A DNA stretch of 64,000 nucleotides from Zygaena filipendulae (lineage: Eukaryota; Arthropoda; Insecta; Lepidoptera; Zygaenidae): contig OU015662.1 of assembly GCA_907165275.2 (NCBI GenBank), positions 11,870,501 through 11,934,500 of the forward strand, written 5' to 3'. The translations under genes were made by a program, and so were the position numbers. Below, piece by piece: positions 42,701-54,237 of the stretch. Within the stretch, counting starts at the first letter, position 1; each line of letters opens with the position of its first letter. The notes under the pieces were generated by a model. That model saw nothing but the letters and a program-made list of their open reading frames with translations. It was not told where the DNA came from and did not search any database.

Positions 42701-44573
42701 AACTTCACGATGCCCAATATTATTCTCAATTATTGTGTCTATTTTGCAAATTTTCTTTCACGACTTAACGCAGTTACATTTTTATACTTACATTTCACTT
42801 TACCATATGTGGACGCTGTCATCAATTTACAAGAAAACGTTACAAATAATATTCCTAAAATAAAAACTGGGAACGTGTACTGAAATAAAAGTAAAAATAA
42901 CCGAGTCAGGGAAACATTGCGGTGTACCTACATCACGCCTAAGGCGTTGGAATGACAAGGGAAGCGGCCGCAACTGGAGGAAGACGTCAGCTTAAGCAAG
43001 GCCTAAGGGAGTGAGAATTTCCACGCTTAAATGAGCTGAGCCAGCAGATCGGATGGGATTGAATGACGTCAATACGTTTTGTTATATTTGGGAATAATCT
43101 TTGGCAGGCTGAAAATGTTGTCGCTCAAGACGTTTACGAAATCTTTTGGAATCCTAACGTTGAGCTGAAGCTGAAGCATTCTACAAATCCGATAAACTTG
43201 TTTGTGCAACAGGTTGGTGATTAATCGAATTGAACGGATTGATCGTTTATAAATGAAAGTTTTTTTACAAGATATTTTGAGTACGTATCATTGATAAATA
43301 AATATTAAGCCTTAATAAATATAGCGAACCTATCAGCGAATGTCAAAGCACAAGAAATCGTAACCTAGTTACTGTGTACCTAATTGGTTTCGGCGTGAAC
43401 GCATCAATGAGAGATTATTTGGATGACATCTTCACTTGCTTAGAGGGGCAAGCGCTACCTGAGCTTTGAGGAGTGGGAGACATCGCTCATATAAGTAGAT
43501 CATATCTCCATAATAATAAGTCAGTGTTAAACTGTAAACGTGAAAATCACAGGTAACGAAACGTTTTGTGCGTCACAACTCAATATTCGAATCTTTTGAA
43601 CGGGTGTCGGCGGTGTTACGACGTAATTTCATTTTGATAGATGTATGACTCGTAGCACTTTGACAGTTACTTAAGCCGCGTCCTTGACATCAGTTTGGCT
43701 ATCTATGCATAGAGAATTACATGCCCTGACTGATTGATCTGTCAACACCCGGTTTCAATTGCTAGTTCTAAAAACATGAAATTTTGCACAAAACTTACAT
43801 GATTAATAAAAAGCAAGTATTCAGACAAGGTTTTCGGAAACTATACATCTAGGACGGTAAAAGATTGGATAGTCTGTAGTTGGGCTTTTCTTTTCAAAAA
43901 AATTACACAATAGATATTGCAGGGGATATTTCAACCCTAAAATATACCTACTTGGATGGAAACAGTTTGTGCTAGCTAGAACATTGACGTAAATTTTGTA
44001 ATTTTAATTTTTGCGCTTTAAATTACAAAGAAAATCTTTCTTTTTGATGTAAAGACTTGAAAGTTATAATCATTTTCTCATCAGTTCCTATTAAGTGAAA
44101 TGGTTTTGTTCTAGTCTTTGTTGAAAGTTATTTTTCCTGCAAATTGCTGCCTTCTCGATAGCTGGCGTTATATTCTTGTGTATTTCACGGAAGGACGGTC
44201 AAAGGAATGGAGTCGTCTTCGCCACTGTCAAATATCTTCTCACAAAAAAAAAAAACACCCATTGTGTTATTAAATTTATCTTCACTCAACTGCAATTCTT
44301 CTTCTTCAACTTCAAAAAAGCAATTTCTTTTTAGCACGATACGAGGATGAAACCAAAAAGAAAGTTTATTTACTCTGGTGTGCTTCTTTAACTTGATCTT
44401 TGTGCAGACAATATAAAATTCTATGACGTCTTTTTGTCTTAAGTTAAAGTTTTCCTCTCGTCATAAAACTGCAGCTCCATATATTGTGGCAGTGAAGTGA
44501 GTGGTGACAGCCAGGGTCAGTGACCGTCAACTCAACAACTAATCCTACTAATAAAACATCTATAATATCTCTT
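39721..44573. other. Long unannotated noncoding stretch
   Basis: Nearly 5 kb in which I find no repeat terminus shared with the rest of the window, no RNA gene and no convincing exon. A-run at 41535-41550, A-run at about 44246. GC-richer patches at 41560-41750 and 42930-43030 could be regulatory. Short open frames (40876-41223, 42480-42677) have no family signal. This is the largest gap in the annotation and may be older unique intronic DNA. Confidence 0.4.
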
Positions 44574-45235
44574 TTTTAACCGACTTCCAAAAAGGAGGAG
44601 GTTCTATGTTCGATTGTATGTATGTTTTTTTTTTTTTTTTTTTTTTTTTTAATGTATGTTCACCGATTACTCGAAGACGGTTGGACTGATTTCGAAAATT
44701 CTTTTTTTGTTTGAAAGGGTATACTCCCAATTAGGTCCCATTGCAACCAAGTCGGGATCTGATGATGGGATCTTGGAGAAATCGAGGGAACTCTTCAAAA
44801 ATTATAGGCACACCTATAGCGATTTGGGTATTTTTTATAGTAAATCGTTCATTTGCTTTTGGAAAGCAAAATTTGAAGAAGTGGAACTGATGATGAAGAC
44901 CACAGCTGGTCATCGGAACTACTCAACAATAATACGTATTTCACGGGTTCCGATTGGAGCGATTTCGAAAATTGCTTTTTTGTTTGAAACGGGATACTCC
45001 CAAATTGATTCCATTATCACCAAGTCGAGATCTGATGATGGGATCTTGGAGTAATCGAGGGAACTCTTCAAAAATTATAGGTACACCTATAGCGATTTTT
45101 GTATTTTTATAGTAAATCGTTTATTTGCTTTTGGAAAGCAAAATTTGAAGAAGTGGAACTGATGATGAAGACCACAGATGGTCATCGGAACTACTAAATA
45201 ATAGGTATTTCACAGATTCCGATTCGTTAACTTTA
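44574..45235 (+). repeat. gaagtcggt repeat family, copy 2, with two internal units
   Basis: Starts accgacttccaaaaaggagg, has a T-run at 44629-44651, then two head-to-tail units. Each contains a tcgaaaattctttttttgtt-like part, ctgatgatgggatcttggag, gggaactcttcaaaaattat, ttttggaaagcaaaatttga and gaagtggaactgatgatgaa. It mirrors 2688-3497 closely. The open frame at 44656-45054 (132 codons) spans both units and reflects the duplication; it is not a recognised protein. Confidence 0.75.
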
Positions 45236-45450
45236 ATGTGGTTTCTAAACAATTTATGTTCGTCACAATGTATATGGTGAAGTGGAACTGATGGTGGTGT
45301 ACCAGCAGAACTCCTCAAAAATTAACGTCCCTGCATCGAGAAAAGCAATATTTTGTATAAAGTTATGAGCAGTTGACATTAGGCTATTGTAACTTAGATA
45401 AATTACAAACCGACTCACTAAAAAGCAAGAAATAAACAAATTTTTAACAA

Positions 45451-45830
45451 AAAAATTAAAACCGACTTCCAAAAACACAAAACTAATAAAAAGCTAAAAA
45501 TAAAAAAATTTCGAATTAATCCAAATGACAAAAACACGTGTAATATTATTATTGGTTGGTTCCACCACTGATCGGTTTGAATTCGGTGACAAGCCCGCTG
45601 GTGTCTGCCCACTTGGGTTGTGCAGTGTGCTCACGAAGAGCTGGTGGCGGGAATCGACTTAGCCCATCTACCCTCCATATTTGGCTTGTCACCGACTTCA
45701 TACCGATCAGTGGTAGCACAAACCAATAATAATATTACACGTGTTTTTGTCATTTGGATTAATTCGAATTTTTTTTATTTTTAGCTTTTTATTAGTTTTG
45801 TGTTTTTGGAAGTCGGTTTTAATTTTTTTT
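45451..45830. mobile_element. Foldback element with about 145-bp inverted repeats
   Basis: Arms 45451-45595 and 45683-45830: ttaaaaccgacttccaaaaa, acaaaaacacgtgtaatatt and actgatcggt are mirrored by accgatcagt, aatattacacgtgtttttgt and tttttggaagtcggttttaa. The loop is about 87 nt. The terminus accgacttccaaaa is the same as in the gaagtcggt family at 2688 and 44574, so this is probably the same family's nonautonomous form. Confidence 0.8.
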
Positions 45831-45997
45831 AGAATCAATTTCTTTTACTTTGTTTACCATTGAGTTAGTAAGCGCAAAATTAATGTAATAATAAATTAAT
45901 TTTAATTCCAATATCTCCTCCCTCATGACGCACCGACAATCTACGTAATATTTTTAATATGCATGCTCTTGCCTCTTGGTATATATAATGATAAGCG
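45831..45997. other. Spacer
   Basis: AT-rich, nothing recognised. Confidence 0.4.
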
Positions 45998-46235
45998 GAA
46001 GTTTTTGGCGGGAATCAAAGATGGCGGTTCGGTAATTTTATTTTCATGTCGATAAAAATGGTTAAAAATGGATTGGTGCTGTATTGGACAATAATTTTCA
46101 CAGTGACGGTGTTTTATGTGCTCAAGAAGATATATGACATTTCGAGCTGATTCCTTCGGTTTCCTCCGAGAGCTCCGAGAAAGTTCTTGCAAGCTATAGT
46201 ACCGTGGCTTGCAATTTCAAACCGTACAACGAAGT
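45998..46235 (+). repeat. Dispersed repeat shared with 32651-32929, copy 2
   Basis: Words ggcgggaatcaaagatggcg, gttaaaaatggattggtgct, gtattggacaataattttca, gattccttcggtttcctccg and caatttcaaaccgtacaacg align in order with the other copy. No termini identified. Confidence 0.6.
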
Positions 46236-46329
46236 ATTTTAATAGAAAATGCCTACCTTGATCTATTTAATTTTTTTTTGAAACTTGGCTAATTGCACTT
46301 TAAAAATGAAGAAAGAAAAGAATAATTAT

Positions 46330-46500
46330 AAGCTACTGTTGCTTCACCCGCGGGAATTTCGTTATTCCCTTGGGAACTATGCAATTTTCCGCGATGAAAA
46401 ATTTTTTGTATAATAAATAATTAATAGTTACCAAGTTTCATTAAAATCTGGAGATGAAAGGTAGACAACACCATTCATTAACTTTCTTATTTATAATATT
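46330..46500 (-). mobile_element. Degraded Helitron
   Basis: gttgcttcacccgcgggaat, ttccgcgatgaaaaat and the distal ttcttatttataatattaag are recognisable; the core is scrambled. Confidence 0.45.
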
Positions 46501-46958
46501 AAGATAAATAAACTTTTTCCTTTAATTTTATCTACAGTAGAAGCATAATTTCTTTCATTACGTAATTGTTTCTACTTTAACTCGATCCCGGCTTGTACTA
46601 TGTTGGTACTCGTACGTTTGTAACGGTAATGCTATCCATTATGAACCGGATGTAGAGAAAAAAGGGGATGAGAAGCACTCGGCTGTATACTATAAAAGAA
46701 CTAAAGGAGTTATCCGTACCGTGATGTACCTAAGTTGATTTAATTTGCTAAGGTTCTTCAGTTAGACATAACATTTTTGTTGATTTTTTTTTTTCATATT
46801 TGTACCCATATAAGGTAGCAGACTCCTGTTACGGTAAGGTGTTTTTTGAAATCTGCTTTCCTGTTTAATGCATATAGAATAACAGTTGACAGTTTTAGTG
46901 TTAGTAAATATTATGCGACTGAATGTTTGTTGTTAAATAAATATAATTTATTCGTATT
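46501..46958. other. Unannotated stretch
   Basis: AT-rich noncoding DNA, no element recognised. Confidence 0.4.
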
Positions 46959-47196
46959 TGGACATAGATAAGCAATAGTGTGTTAACTCACACTGGAGAA
47001 ATTTTGATTAAATCGTGTTTTAAAAGTAGGAGGGCCATTTTGTGTCAACATTTTTTATGTTCAATATTTAGTTACATATTTAAGCAATGCAATAAGGTAA
47101 ACACATAATTAAAAAATGTTCCCTAACTCTCAATAAATCGTTCTGAATCAATAACTTAATTTTGTGGGTTAACGTGTTATTGCTTATCTGCGTCCA
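46959..47196. mobile_element. 239-bp MITE family, copy 3 (complete, reversed)
   Basis: TGGACATAGATAAGCAATAG at the left and, reversed, TGGACGCAGATAAGCAATAA at the right: the same element as 38577-38815 in the opposite orientation. 238 bp, with the interior ccctaactctcaataaatcg. Only one orientation has the gcagat end first, so orientation can be told. Confidence 0.85.
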
Positions 47197-47788
47197 TTTA
47201 TCAAGACTATAAAACTTTTTAACACTTTTTTTTTTACCTGTTTACGCAAAATTCATGTTTCTATGATAATTTTTGGATCTAATAAAACTGAAATTCACGA
47301 AATCCAGGCTTCAGCTAGTAATGTAGTGACTACCATAAAATAAATTTCATGTGTTCAAGAGTTTCTCTATCAAAATTTTTAAGGTCTAGATTGTATCCTA
47401 AAATGTCGGAAGAAAAGACGACGATTTTGTACGTATTCCTACTTGTTCAGGTCCGTGGAGCCACTTCAAAATATAATCCATTTGAATATGAATTAGGGTG
47501 CGTTTTGTGTAAAATTATAATTCTTTAGCTTCGCCCGTAACACGTGAGTTATGAGGCGTCCTACGTTCAAGGTTTACGGCTTCTGTAATTGCTTGAGTTC
47601 GTAGAAATTGCCCGGCGACGCTCGGTACTTTTATTTATATTTATTAATTTAATTAATTATTATCAATATTCTACATATCGCTACAATACTATAAAACTAT
47701 AAAAAAAACTATTTTAAAAACAACACTTACTGCTAACCTAGAGGTTGGCACAGCCACTAAAAGGTGACGTTTCAGAGGGTTTTCGTAT
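47197..47788. other. Unannotated stretch
   Basis: AT-rich, no feature recognised. Confidence 0.4.
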
Positions 47789-47935
47789 CTACAACATTTA
47801 TTTTTGACAACAAGAAATAGACAGATAAATCAAGATAAAACACGCAGCACATTATCTACCTGTACAAAATGTTGCATGTGCTGCGTAATTTTTTTTGATT
47901 TATATATTTCTTGTTGTCAAAAATAAATCTTGTAG
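47789..47935. mobile_element. Hairpin MITE
   Basis: Arms 47789-47852 and 47876-47935 (ctacaacatttatttttgac, caacaagaaat, gcagcacat against their complements) with a 23-nt loop. Pairing is near-complete at both ends with a few bulges in the middle. A transcript would be a long hairpin RNA. No coding capacity. Confidence 0.8.
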
Positions 47936-49110
47936 AATTACGATGGGCAGCGTATTGGAGACTACGCACCGTGAAAGGTTCGATGTTTCTTGATAAGTTA
48001 ATAACAAAAGTTTTTTTTGCCTAAATATTCCATATTTTATTAAACACCATACCATACCCATAGTATGTAACTATATCAACGTCGCAAACAAACCAATTTA
48101 TTGTTGAAATTATCCTCTTAAGTTCTATTAACTTGATTTTCATCGTCTCCCAGCTGCATAACTCACCAACTATTATCTTTTTTATTTAATCTCAAATTTG
48201 TTAAGTTTAAGGTACTTATTAACGTCAACCTTGAAAACAATTTTTCAAATTCTATTATATTTTATCTATACCTACTACTACTAATTTAAGCTAGATTTGA
48301 TATAATATGCATTAATTGGCACCAACGATCGTTATTTGTCAAGTTAAACTCCTAAAGTTAAACAGTTTTTTAGACTAAAGGCTGGGACAACCCTCAAGCT
48401 CATCAAAACTGAGTGCTTTCAAAATGTGATGTAAAAAATGTTTAAGTAAGTAGTTGAAAAAGTTTTTGTTATCGCCGAAAATGAGTACCGCCTAAAAGTC
48501 TTTTAAAATTCTTGCTATAAAAGCTACGAGTGTTAAATTCTTGTTTACGACCGCACAATTCTTCTCCTGACAAATGTCGTGTCTTTTCTTTGATATGTTT
48601 TATATTTATTTCTAAAACCGGGTTACGCTATCTGCGTAAGTCCTGGAAAACGAAGCTCGGAAATAATTTGTATTTGGTAAAATAGTTTTTGAAGACGATC
48701 ATTTTGCCAATCTATAATAATATATTTAAAAAGTATATCTCGTTAAAATCTATAGCTCTGGAATAAGAAAAGTCACTTGTGTTTACATTCACCGAAGTTT
48801 CCAAGTAGGTTGTAATGGAGTAGGTAGGTAGGTACATAAGCTTATTAAAATCGTAACTCAGGCGGAGTTGCCTCCATCGGGCCTGTTTCGGAGTAACCGT
48901 CTTAAGGTAATAATATTACGTCTGTTCGCAGCCGAGTTGGTTAAGTCTTCCATCGTAACTCTTTAATAAGGAGAGATTGAAATATGCACCGTTTGCCAGC
49001 GGCGCGGCGGAAGATGGAAGTTTTCGCAAACAAACGTTAATGGTCCTCTAATTTTATAATTCAAACTCATGTACCAGATTTAAGTCCTGGTTAGTACCTG
49101 AACTTGGCAC
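47936..49110. other. Unannotated noncoding stretch
   Basis: AT-rich; no repeat terminus or exon recognised. Short taggtaggtaggtac run at about 48820-48834. Confidence 0.4.
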
Positions 49111-49330
49111 TTGGTTTCATCCACGTTAATTTCGGTGCTTCCTCAGGATTTTTGAATTACTTATAAGGATTTTATTCGGACAAATAAACACTCTATTTAT
49201 CGAGTTTTGTTTAAATTCGTTGAGCAAAGCGATTTTCTTAAGATGTTCCTACGTACACGTTCTTCATCGGGACCCTCGCGGGAACTCTATGTATACCGGA
49301 ATGAAAAGTATCCTGTATCACTTAATCTCT
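49111..49330 (-). mobile_element. Degraded Helitron fragment
   Basis: ttcatccacgttaatttcgg, gaccctcgcgggaactctat and gaatgaaaagtatcctgtat are separated remains of the conserved core. Confidence 0.4.
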
Positions 49331-50487
49331 TTACTTGTTAACTTTATAACAAGTAATATAGAAGAAAAAAAATGTCTGCTCAGATTTGCGGTTCCATACA
49401 AAATAATATATCGATAAGGAGCATCGAAACCATTTGTCACAAAATCTACTGACTGAACAAACTCATACTTGAAATGTACTAATACTTTTAAACCGTCCTA
49501 AATAAACAAAAATAAAAATAATAAAACGGGATGTTTTTGCGTTTCATAAATATAAATTTTTTTGCATTTTTTACCAATAGATACCTATTATATTTTTACT
49601 CACAAATCTCGGTACATTAAAATACTGTGAAATATTCTACACTGTCTACTTACATACAAAAGTGAAAACCAAAACCCCGTATTTGTGCGGCTTAAAAAAG
49701 CTATTCTCTCAGCTTTCCCGATCCCCCGGTGAAACCCCGCCTTATCCGTATAAGCCGAAAGCACACATCGCTCAGCCAGAGTGTAGAGTCGGCATCAAAT
49801 AATAAAATCAATGTAGGTAGTTTCCATGCTGCAAGGTAAAATTAAAAAAAAAAGTTTATACTTTTGGAACACCTACGAGCAGTGTTTAAAACGTACGCGT
49901 GTACCTATATTTATTTAAACAGCTGCGCCTCATGGTTCGGAATTCCCCAAGTAACTCCAAACTTCTTTCCTAAGAACTTCTCCTTATACAATAACAAACA
50001 CAACAACAAAAATTGTTATTTAAATCAATGTTTAAATGTATGACAACATTATGTTTTTAAAATTAACACATTAAATCTACAGTAGGTAAATCGTTTTAAA
50101 AAAGTATAAAATAATATTTTAGTTGCAGTCTTTTCTATGCTAACCACACACACGTGCATGGAGCTAATCTGGAGCTGACGATAGAGGCGAGTTTTCTTTT
50201 TAATTTTCCGCATCCACGACGTGCATTCATTTCGTTGGTATTCCGACTAACGGATATTTTATCTTTGTGCATTAAGTAATGGAGGTTTTGGGTTTGAGAG
50301 TTTTAACTGAAATCGTAGCTTAGAGATTTATCACGTAGGCAATACGTATGGTATAGATTGTAGTATGGAGTTGCCTCTTGTCAAAATATGTAATGGAATG
50401 TCGAAATCCAGTATAAAATGTATGTATAGTATGACAGTAGTTGTGGTAACATCTAATAACAGTAGATAATAAGTAATAAAAAAATGA
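49331..50487. other. Unannotated noncoding stretch
   Basis: A short Helitron-like remnant (cctcatggttcggaattccc) lies near 49927-49960. Otherwise AT-rich without recognisable structure. Confidence 0.4.
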
Positions 50488-50674
50488 AAACACTTCACAA
50501 CACGCAGATTTACTTGGTCCCACACTAAGCTATAAGCTTGTGTCGTGAAAAACAAGTGACATTATGTGTAGTATAGAAAACGCTTAGACCGGGAAGTCCA
50601 CCCCCACCGGGAATCGAACCCAGAACCTCTTGATTAGCGGGTAGGCATGGTAACCTACCACACCAATCCGGTCG
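50488..50674 (-). mobile_element. tRNA-derived SINE, copy 4
   Basis: aacacttcacaacacgcaga, ctaagctataagcttgtgtc, then cccaccgggaatcgaaccca and ggtaacctaccacaccaatc. On the - strand the last two give an A-box-like tggtgtggtaggtta and a B-box-like gggttcgattcccggt. It is the most compact copy and defines the head-tail order of the family. The tRNA body is too diverged to be a functional tRNA. Confidence 0.85.
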
Positions 50675-50743
50675 ATCCTATCTAGCTAGCCCAGAAGGTA
50701 TTCATTCGATTCTCTGAGATAGAGAGGGCTTTTTTATACAATA

Positions 50744-50958
50744 CTAGTTGTGCCCCGCGGTTTCACCCGCGTTAATTTCCGAGTTCTCGCGGGAATTCCG
50801 GGATAAAAAGTACCCTATGTGTTAATCTGATGTATGAGCTATATTATTGTAAAATTTCATTTAAATCCATCCAGTAATTTTTGCGTGAAAGAGTAACAAA
50901 CATCCATCCATCCATCCATACATTCTTACAAACTTTCGCGTTAATAATATTAGTAGGA
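50744..50958 (-). mobile_element. Complete Lep1-type Helitron
   Basis: Reverse orientation: CTAG at 50744-50747, ccccgcggtttcacccgcg hairpin, ttctcgcgggaattccggga, aaaagtaccctatgt, ttgcgtgaaagagtaacaaa, a catc tetramer run, ttaataatattagtagga with the 5' TC at the high end. 215 bp. Confidence 0.85.
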
Positions 50959-51477
50959 AAGTAGGATATATTTTATTCATGCTCTTTCTAAGTATGTATA
51001 TATTGTGTAATATCGATTTCTTTATTTTAAGGTTTTGGTAGTTTCAAGGCCATGCCAGCTTCACGGGCTCTTTCTTATATATAATTTAGTTGAAGTAGGT
51101 ACCCAAAAAATTAAAACGTTTCAATGTACGTATCAGCCGTATACAAGTGACTATCAAATTGCTGTTTTCAGTTCCATTGGGCTAAAACGTTTCTACTTTT
51201 AATCGATATGTAAATTTGTGATTTTAAAATTTAAAAATATAGAGAAAACCTTTTTGTTTGATGGTTGACATATTGGCTTTCTGCCGTCGATATGTATCAC
51301 TATCACTACATACATATTATGTAGTATAAAGCAATGCTTCCTGCTGTCTGTCTGTCCCTATGTATGCTTAGATCTTTAAAACTATGCAGCGGATTTTGAT
51401 GCGGTTTTTTTTTCATAGATAGAGTGATTCATGAGGAAGGTTTATACGTATACGCTGTTATAAATTTGTCTGCCTGC
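50959..51477. other. Unannotated stretch with a Helitron-like trace
   Basis: gctgtctgtctgtccctatg and ctttaaaactatgcagcgga (about 51340-51395) resemble the 5' region of the longer Helitron variant, + orientation. The rest is unassigned. Confidence 0.4.
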
Positions 51478-51800
51478 GTCCGTGACGCCTCCGCAGGGCT
51501 CCAGCGGAAGACCAGCGCCACGTGGTCCTTACAACCACCCGACTTATGCTGAGCTGGCCGCCTTTTTGTCACAACACGGTGTCTAATCACGATGTGCAAA
51601 TAAATGTCTCTGTTATTTTAAGTAGGTGTCCGTTTCTCAGCCGTCGGATGGAGTCCGCCCACAGATCTCCGGCTGGCGGCGTCTAACCGTCGGTTGAGAA
51701 TCGAACCCTCAATACTTGTTATATATATGTTTACTTGTTGTATACGTATGCTGTAAATCTTTGTGTTGTGTCAAATAAAGTTTATCAATTCAATTCAATT
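51478..51800 (+). mobile_element. LINE 3' end with AATTC tail
   Basis: gtgacgcctccgcagggctc, cagcggaagaccagcgccac, tatgctgagctggccgcc, then gtgtcaaataaagtttatca and a tandem of AATTC units (about 51785-51800). The same organisation as 27840-28056. A different sequence (about 51630-51715, ctcagccgtcggatggagtc) interrupts the middle and may itself be a small insert. Confidence 0.65.
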
Positions 51801-51870
51801 CAGTATAGTTTATCCTGGAATCCCGCGGGAACTCCGAAATTATCGCGGACGAAACCGCGGGGGACAGCTT
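51801..51870 (+). mobile_element. Helitron 3' end fragment
   Basis: cctggaatcccgcgggaact, ccgaaattatcgcggacgaa and accgcgggggacagctta: hairpin intact, terminal CTAG mutated to CTTA. It begins directly at the LINE tail. Confidence 0.7.
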
Positions 51871-52869
51871 ACTACGATAAAAGATAAATTATATCATTCA
51901 TTTTTCGCGATAAATGTTCAGCACCTGACGATACCTGATGGTCGAACGGAAGTAGGCCCCCCGGGCGCGCGTCACGCGCGTATCTATTAGATACGACACA
52001 AGTGGAGGCAGCGGCGCGTGTGTGTTCAATGTGACGAGGGCCCTTTGTGAAGACGATACGTTACGAGTGACGTTCAGACGACACTTCAACTGTACAATAT
52101 TGAGAGCGTAAGTGTGGAATATTGAGTGACAAAGTTTTTGGAGAATATTCTTCGATACAGGATCATATAGCTTGCGTCGGGGCTACCAGATGGGCGATCA
52201 ATCATAGACCTGGTGCTTTGATTTAAACCCGTAAACGCCCAGATTTTTATCGGGTTTAAACCCTGGTGCCTGAGTTGTTGGCCATTTATAGTCGGGTCAG
52301 CTTTTTCAGGTCCGGATCCGGTTGCACCCAGTCACAACCGCGTTTTTTAGCCTTAATAAGTTAAGATTACAAAAACATGGCTATCACCTCCTGATTACAC
52401 GCTTTAGGCATGATTTCTAAATAAAATAAATAAATTTCTCCTAGTGTTGGGATATATCTATCATTTAATCTAATTAATATAAAAGTCAGTGCAGTGGTTT
52501 GTTAGTAACGTAATATTAAGTTTCTGGTCCGAGGAGCACGTCTTTCGTATAGATCGTGATATTACGGGGATGGCGGTGAAAGGATTAAACGCACGCAGCG
52601 TGTACGTACACTCACCTATTCGCGCTATTTAGAAACCTCAAAAAGTTTGCTTTTTTCACAAGGTCTTTTTGATTGACATCAAATGTTACCAATTCGTCCC
52701 ACGAAACGAACACGAAAAGATATGTTGTATTTGTTAAAATTTTCATTTCAAGGTTGAATTGAATTGAATTGAAATTAAATTTCATTAAAATCAGGTGGTT
52801 TCCATGTGATTTTTGCACAAATAAGTAAAATGACGACCTTTAGAGACTCATATTTAGATTAATTTAGAT
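51871..52869. other. Unannotated stretch with a GC-rich palindromic patch
   Basis: The patch at about 51955-52060 contains cgggcgcgcgtcacgcgcgt, a self-complementary stretch. A TTGAA-type run lies at 52754-52770. No gene recognised. Confidence 0.4.
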
Positions 52870-53136
52870 CAGTGGCGTCTCTAGCCCATGTAGCGCCCGT
52901 GTGCAACCATTACCCTAGCGCCCCCTAGTAAGCGCGGTCAAAATGGAATGGGTGCAAAGTACAAGACGAACAGCACATCAAGTTAATACAACTTGTCTTT
53001 CCCCAATCGATAATAAACTTTATTATTTGAAGATTTTTGAAGAAGAAATTTCCGTAGCGAGCGGCGCTCGGCGCCCTCTAGGGCCGCTGCGCCCGTGTGC
53101 AACGCACACCCTGCACCATAGGTAAAGACGCCTGTG
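52870..53136. mobile_element. hAT-type MITE with perfect 8-bp target duplication
   Basis: ATTTAGAT stands at 52862-52869 and again at 53137-53144. Termini CAGTGGCGTCTCTAG and (right, reversed) CACAGGCGTCTTTAC match at the outer part; then gcgcccgtgtgcaac recurs inverted next to the other end. 267 bp, no coding capacity. The perfect duplication indicates a fairly recent insertion. The terminus is related to that at 550-1184. Confidence 0.9.
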
Positions 53137-53144
53137 ATTTAGAT

Positions 53145-53908
53145 TCGGGATGTAGAGCTCTTCATTAGTGAAAGAATTTTCAGGATTAGTTTAGTAATGT
53201 TTTAGATTATCCCCTATGAACAAATAAACTTTTCCTTTTGATCTTATAGTGTAGATATTAAGATAGATAACTCGTTACCTTAGATCCTTAAGCGCATTGA
53301 TTTACAAAGGTTTTTGTACATCAATGCTCTAGCGTTTCAGAAAATCTGTAATTGTTTTTATCTCTCATCATCCCTTGCTTTTCCTTGAATTCGTTGATTA
53401 ATTTCGGCTCAACTATAATTTATATTATAATATAATAAATATAAATTGAACTGTTATCAAGATGTTTGCGTTTGATGTGTTTATAATAACGATATCCATT
53501 TTGCAAAACTCATTAATTGTTATGAAAAGCAACAAACTTCAGTAACGAAGACGGATAGCCCGATATAATATTGTATTTTGGAAATAATGTACCAACTTTA
53601 CTGACATCAATCTTACGGATATTTGGTTCGGTACATAGCGGGATATGCTTGACTTTTGAAGAAGTTTCAGCAACTTTTAATTTGTTTTTAGAGTTTTTAA
53701 CGGGTTATTAGGAGTCTCAGCTACGTTATTTACATAAATGTCTAGTAGTGTACTTGTTGGAGATTTGGAAACACAAAAACGGGTCCTGTGAAATTTATCA
53801 CTCGTGATACCTAGTTTATTTAATTTTTAAGTCGATATGGAATTATTAGTACTGATATAACGCGCATCTTGATCATGTCTGTTCATGTTGGTCATGTCTT
53901 ATTTACTA
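53145..53908. other. Unannotated noncoding stretch
   Basis: AT-rich; no repeat end or exon recognised. Confidence 0.45.
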
Positions 53909-54104
53909 CTAGCTGTGCCCCTCGGTTTCACCCGCGGTAATTTCGGAGTTCCCGCCGGAATTCCGGGATAAAAAGTAACCTATGTCCTTCTCTGTACCTC
54001 TGACAACGTGCATGCCAAATTTCATCCAAATCCGTTCAGCCGTTTTTGCGTGATTGAGTAACAAACATCCAAACATCCACACTTTCACATTAATGTTACT
54101 AGGA
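53909..54104 (-). mobile_element. Complete Lep1-type Helitron
   Basis: CTAG at 53909-53912, ctcggtttcacccgcg hairpin (one arm mutated), gttcccgccggaattccggg, ttctctgtacctctgacaac, caaatttcatccaaatccgt, gtgattgagtaacaaacatc, and gttactagga with the 5' TC at the high end. 196 bp; closest in the window to the copy at 32930-33128. Confidence 0.85.
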
Positions 54105-54237
54105 TCATGGATATAATCTTTGTAACTCCTAATGTCTCTGTAGTGTGTACCATTAACCATAGTTTATTGCTGGCTACGGCTCATTGTTCTCACATAATTA
54201 ATTGGAATATGAGTCAACACTAATATTATATACTAAC
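54105..54237. other. Spacer
   Basis: Noncoding; nothing recognised. Confidence 0.4.

Noticed and set aside
44656..45054. 132-codon open frame on +
   Set aside because: It spans the two internal units of the gaagtcggt repeat and repeats its own sequence; a related frame appears in the other copy. No domain. Product of repeat structure, not a gene.
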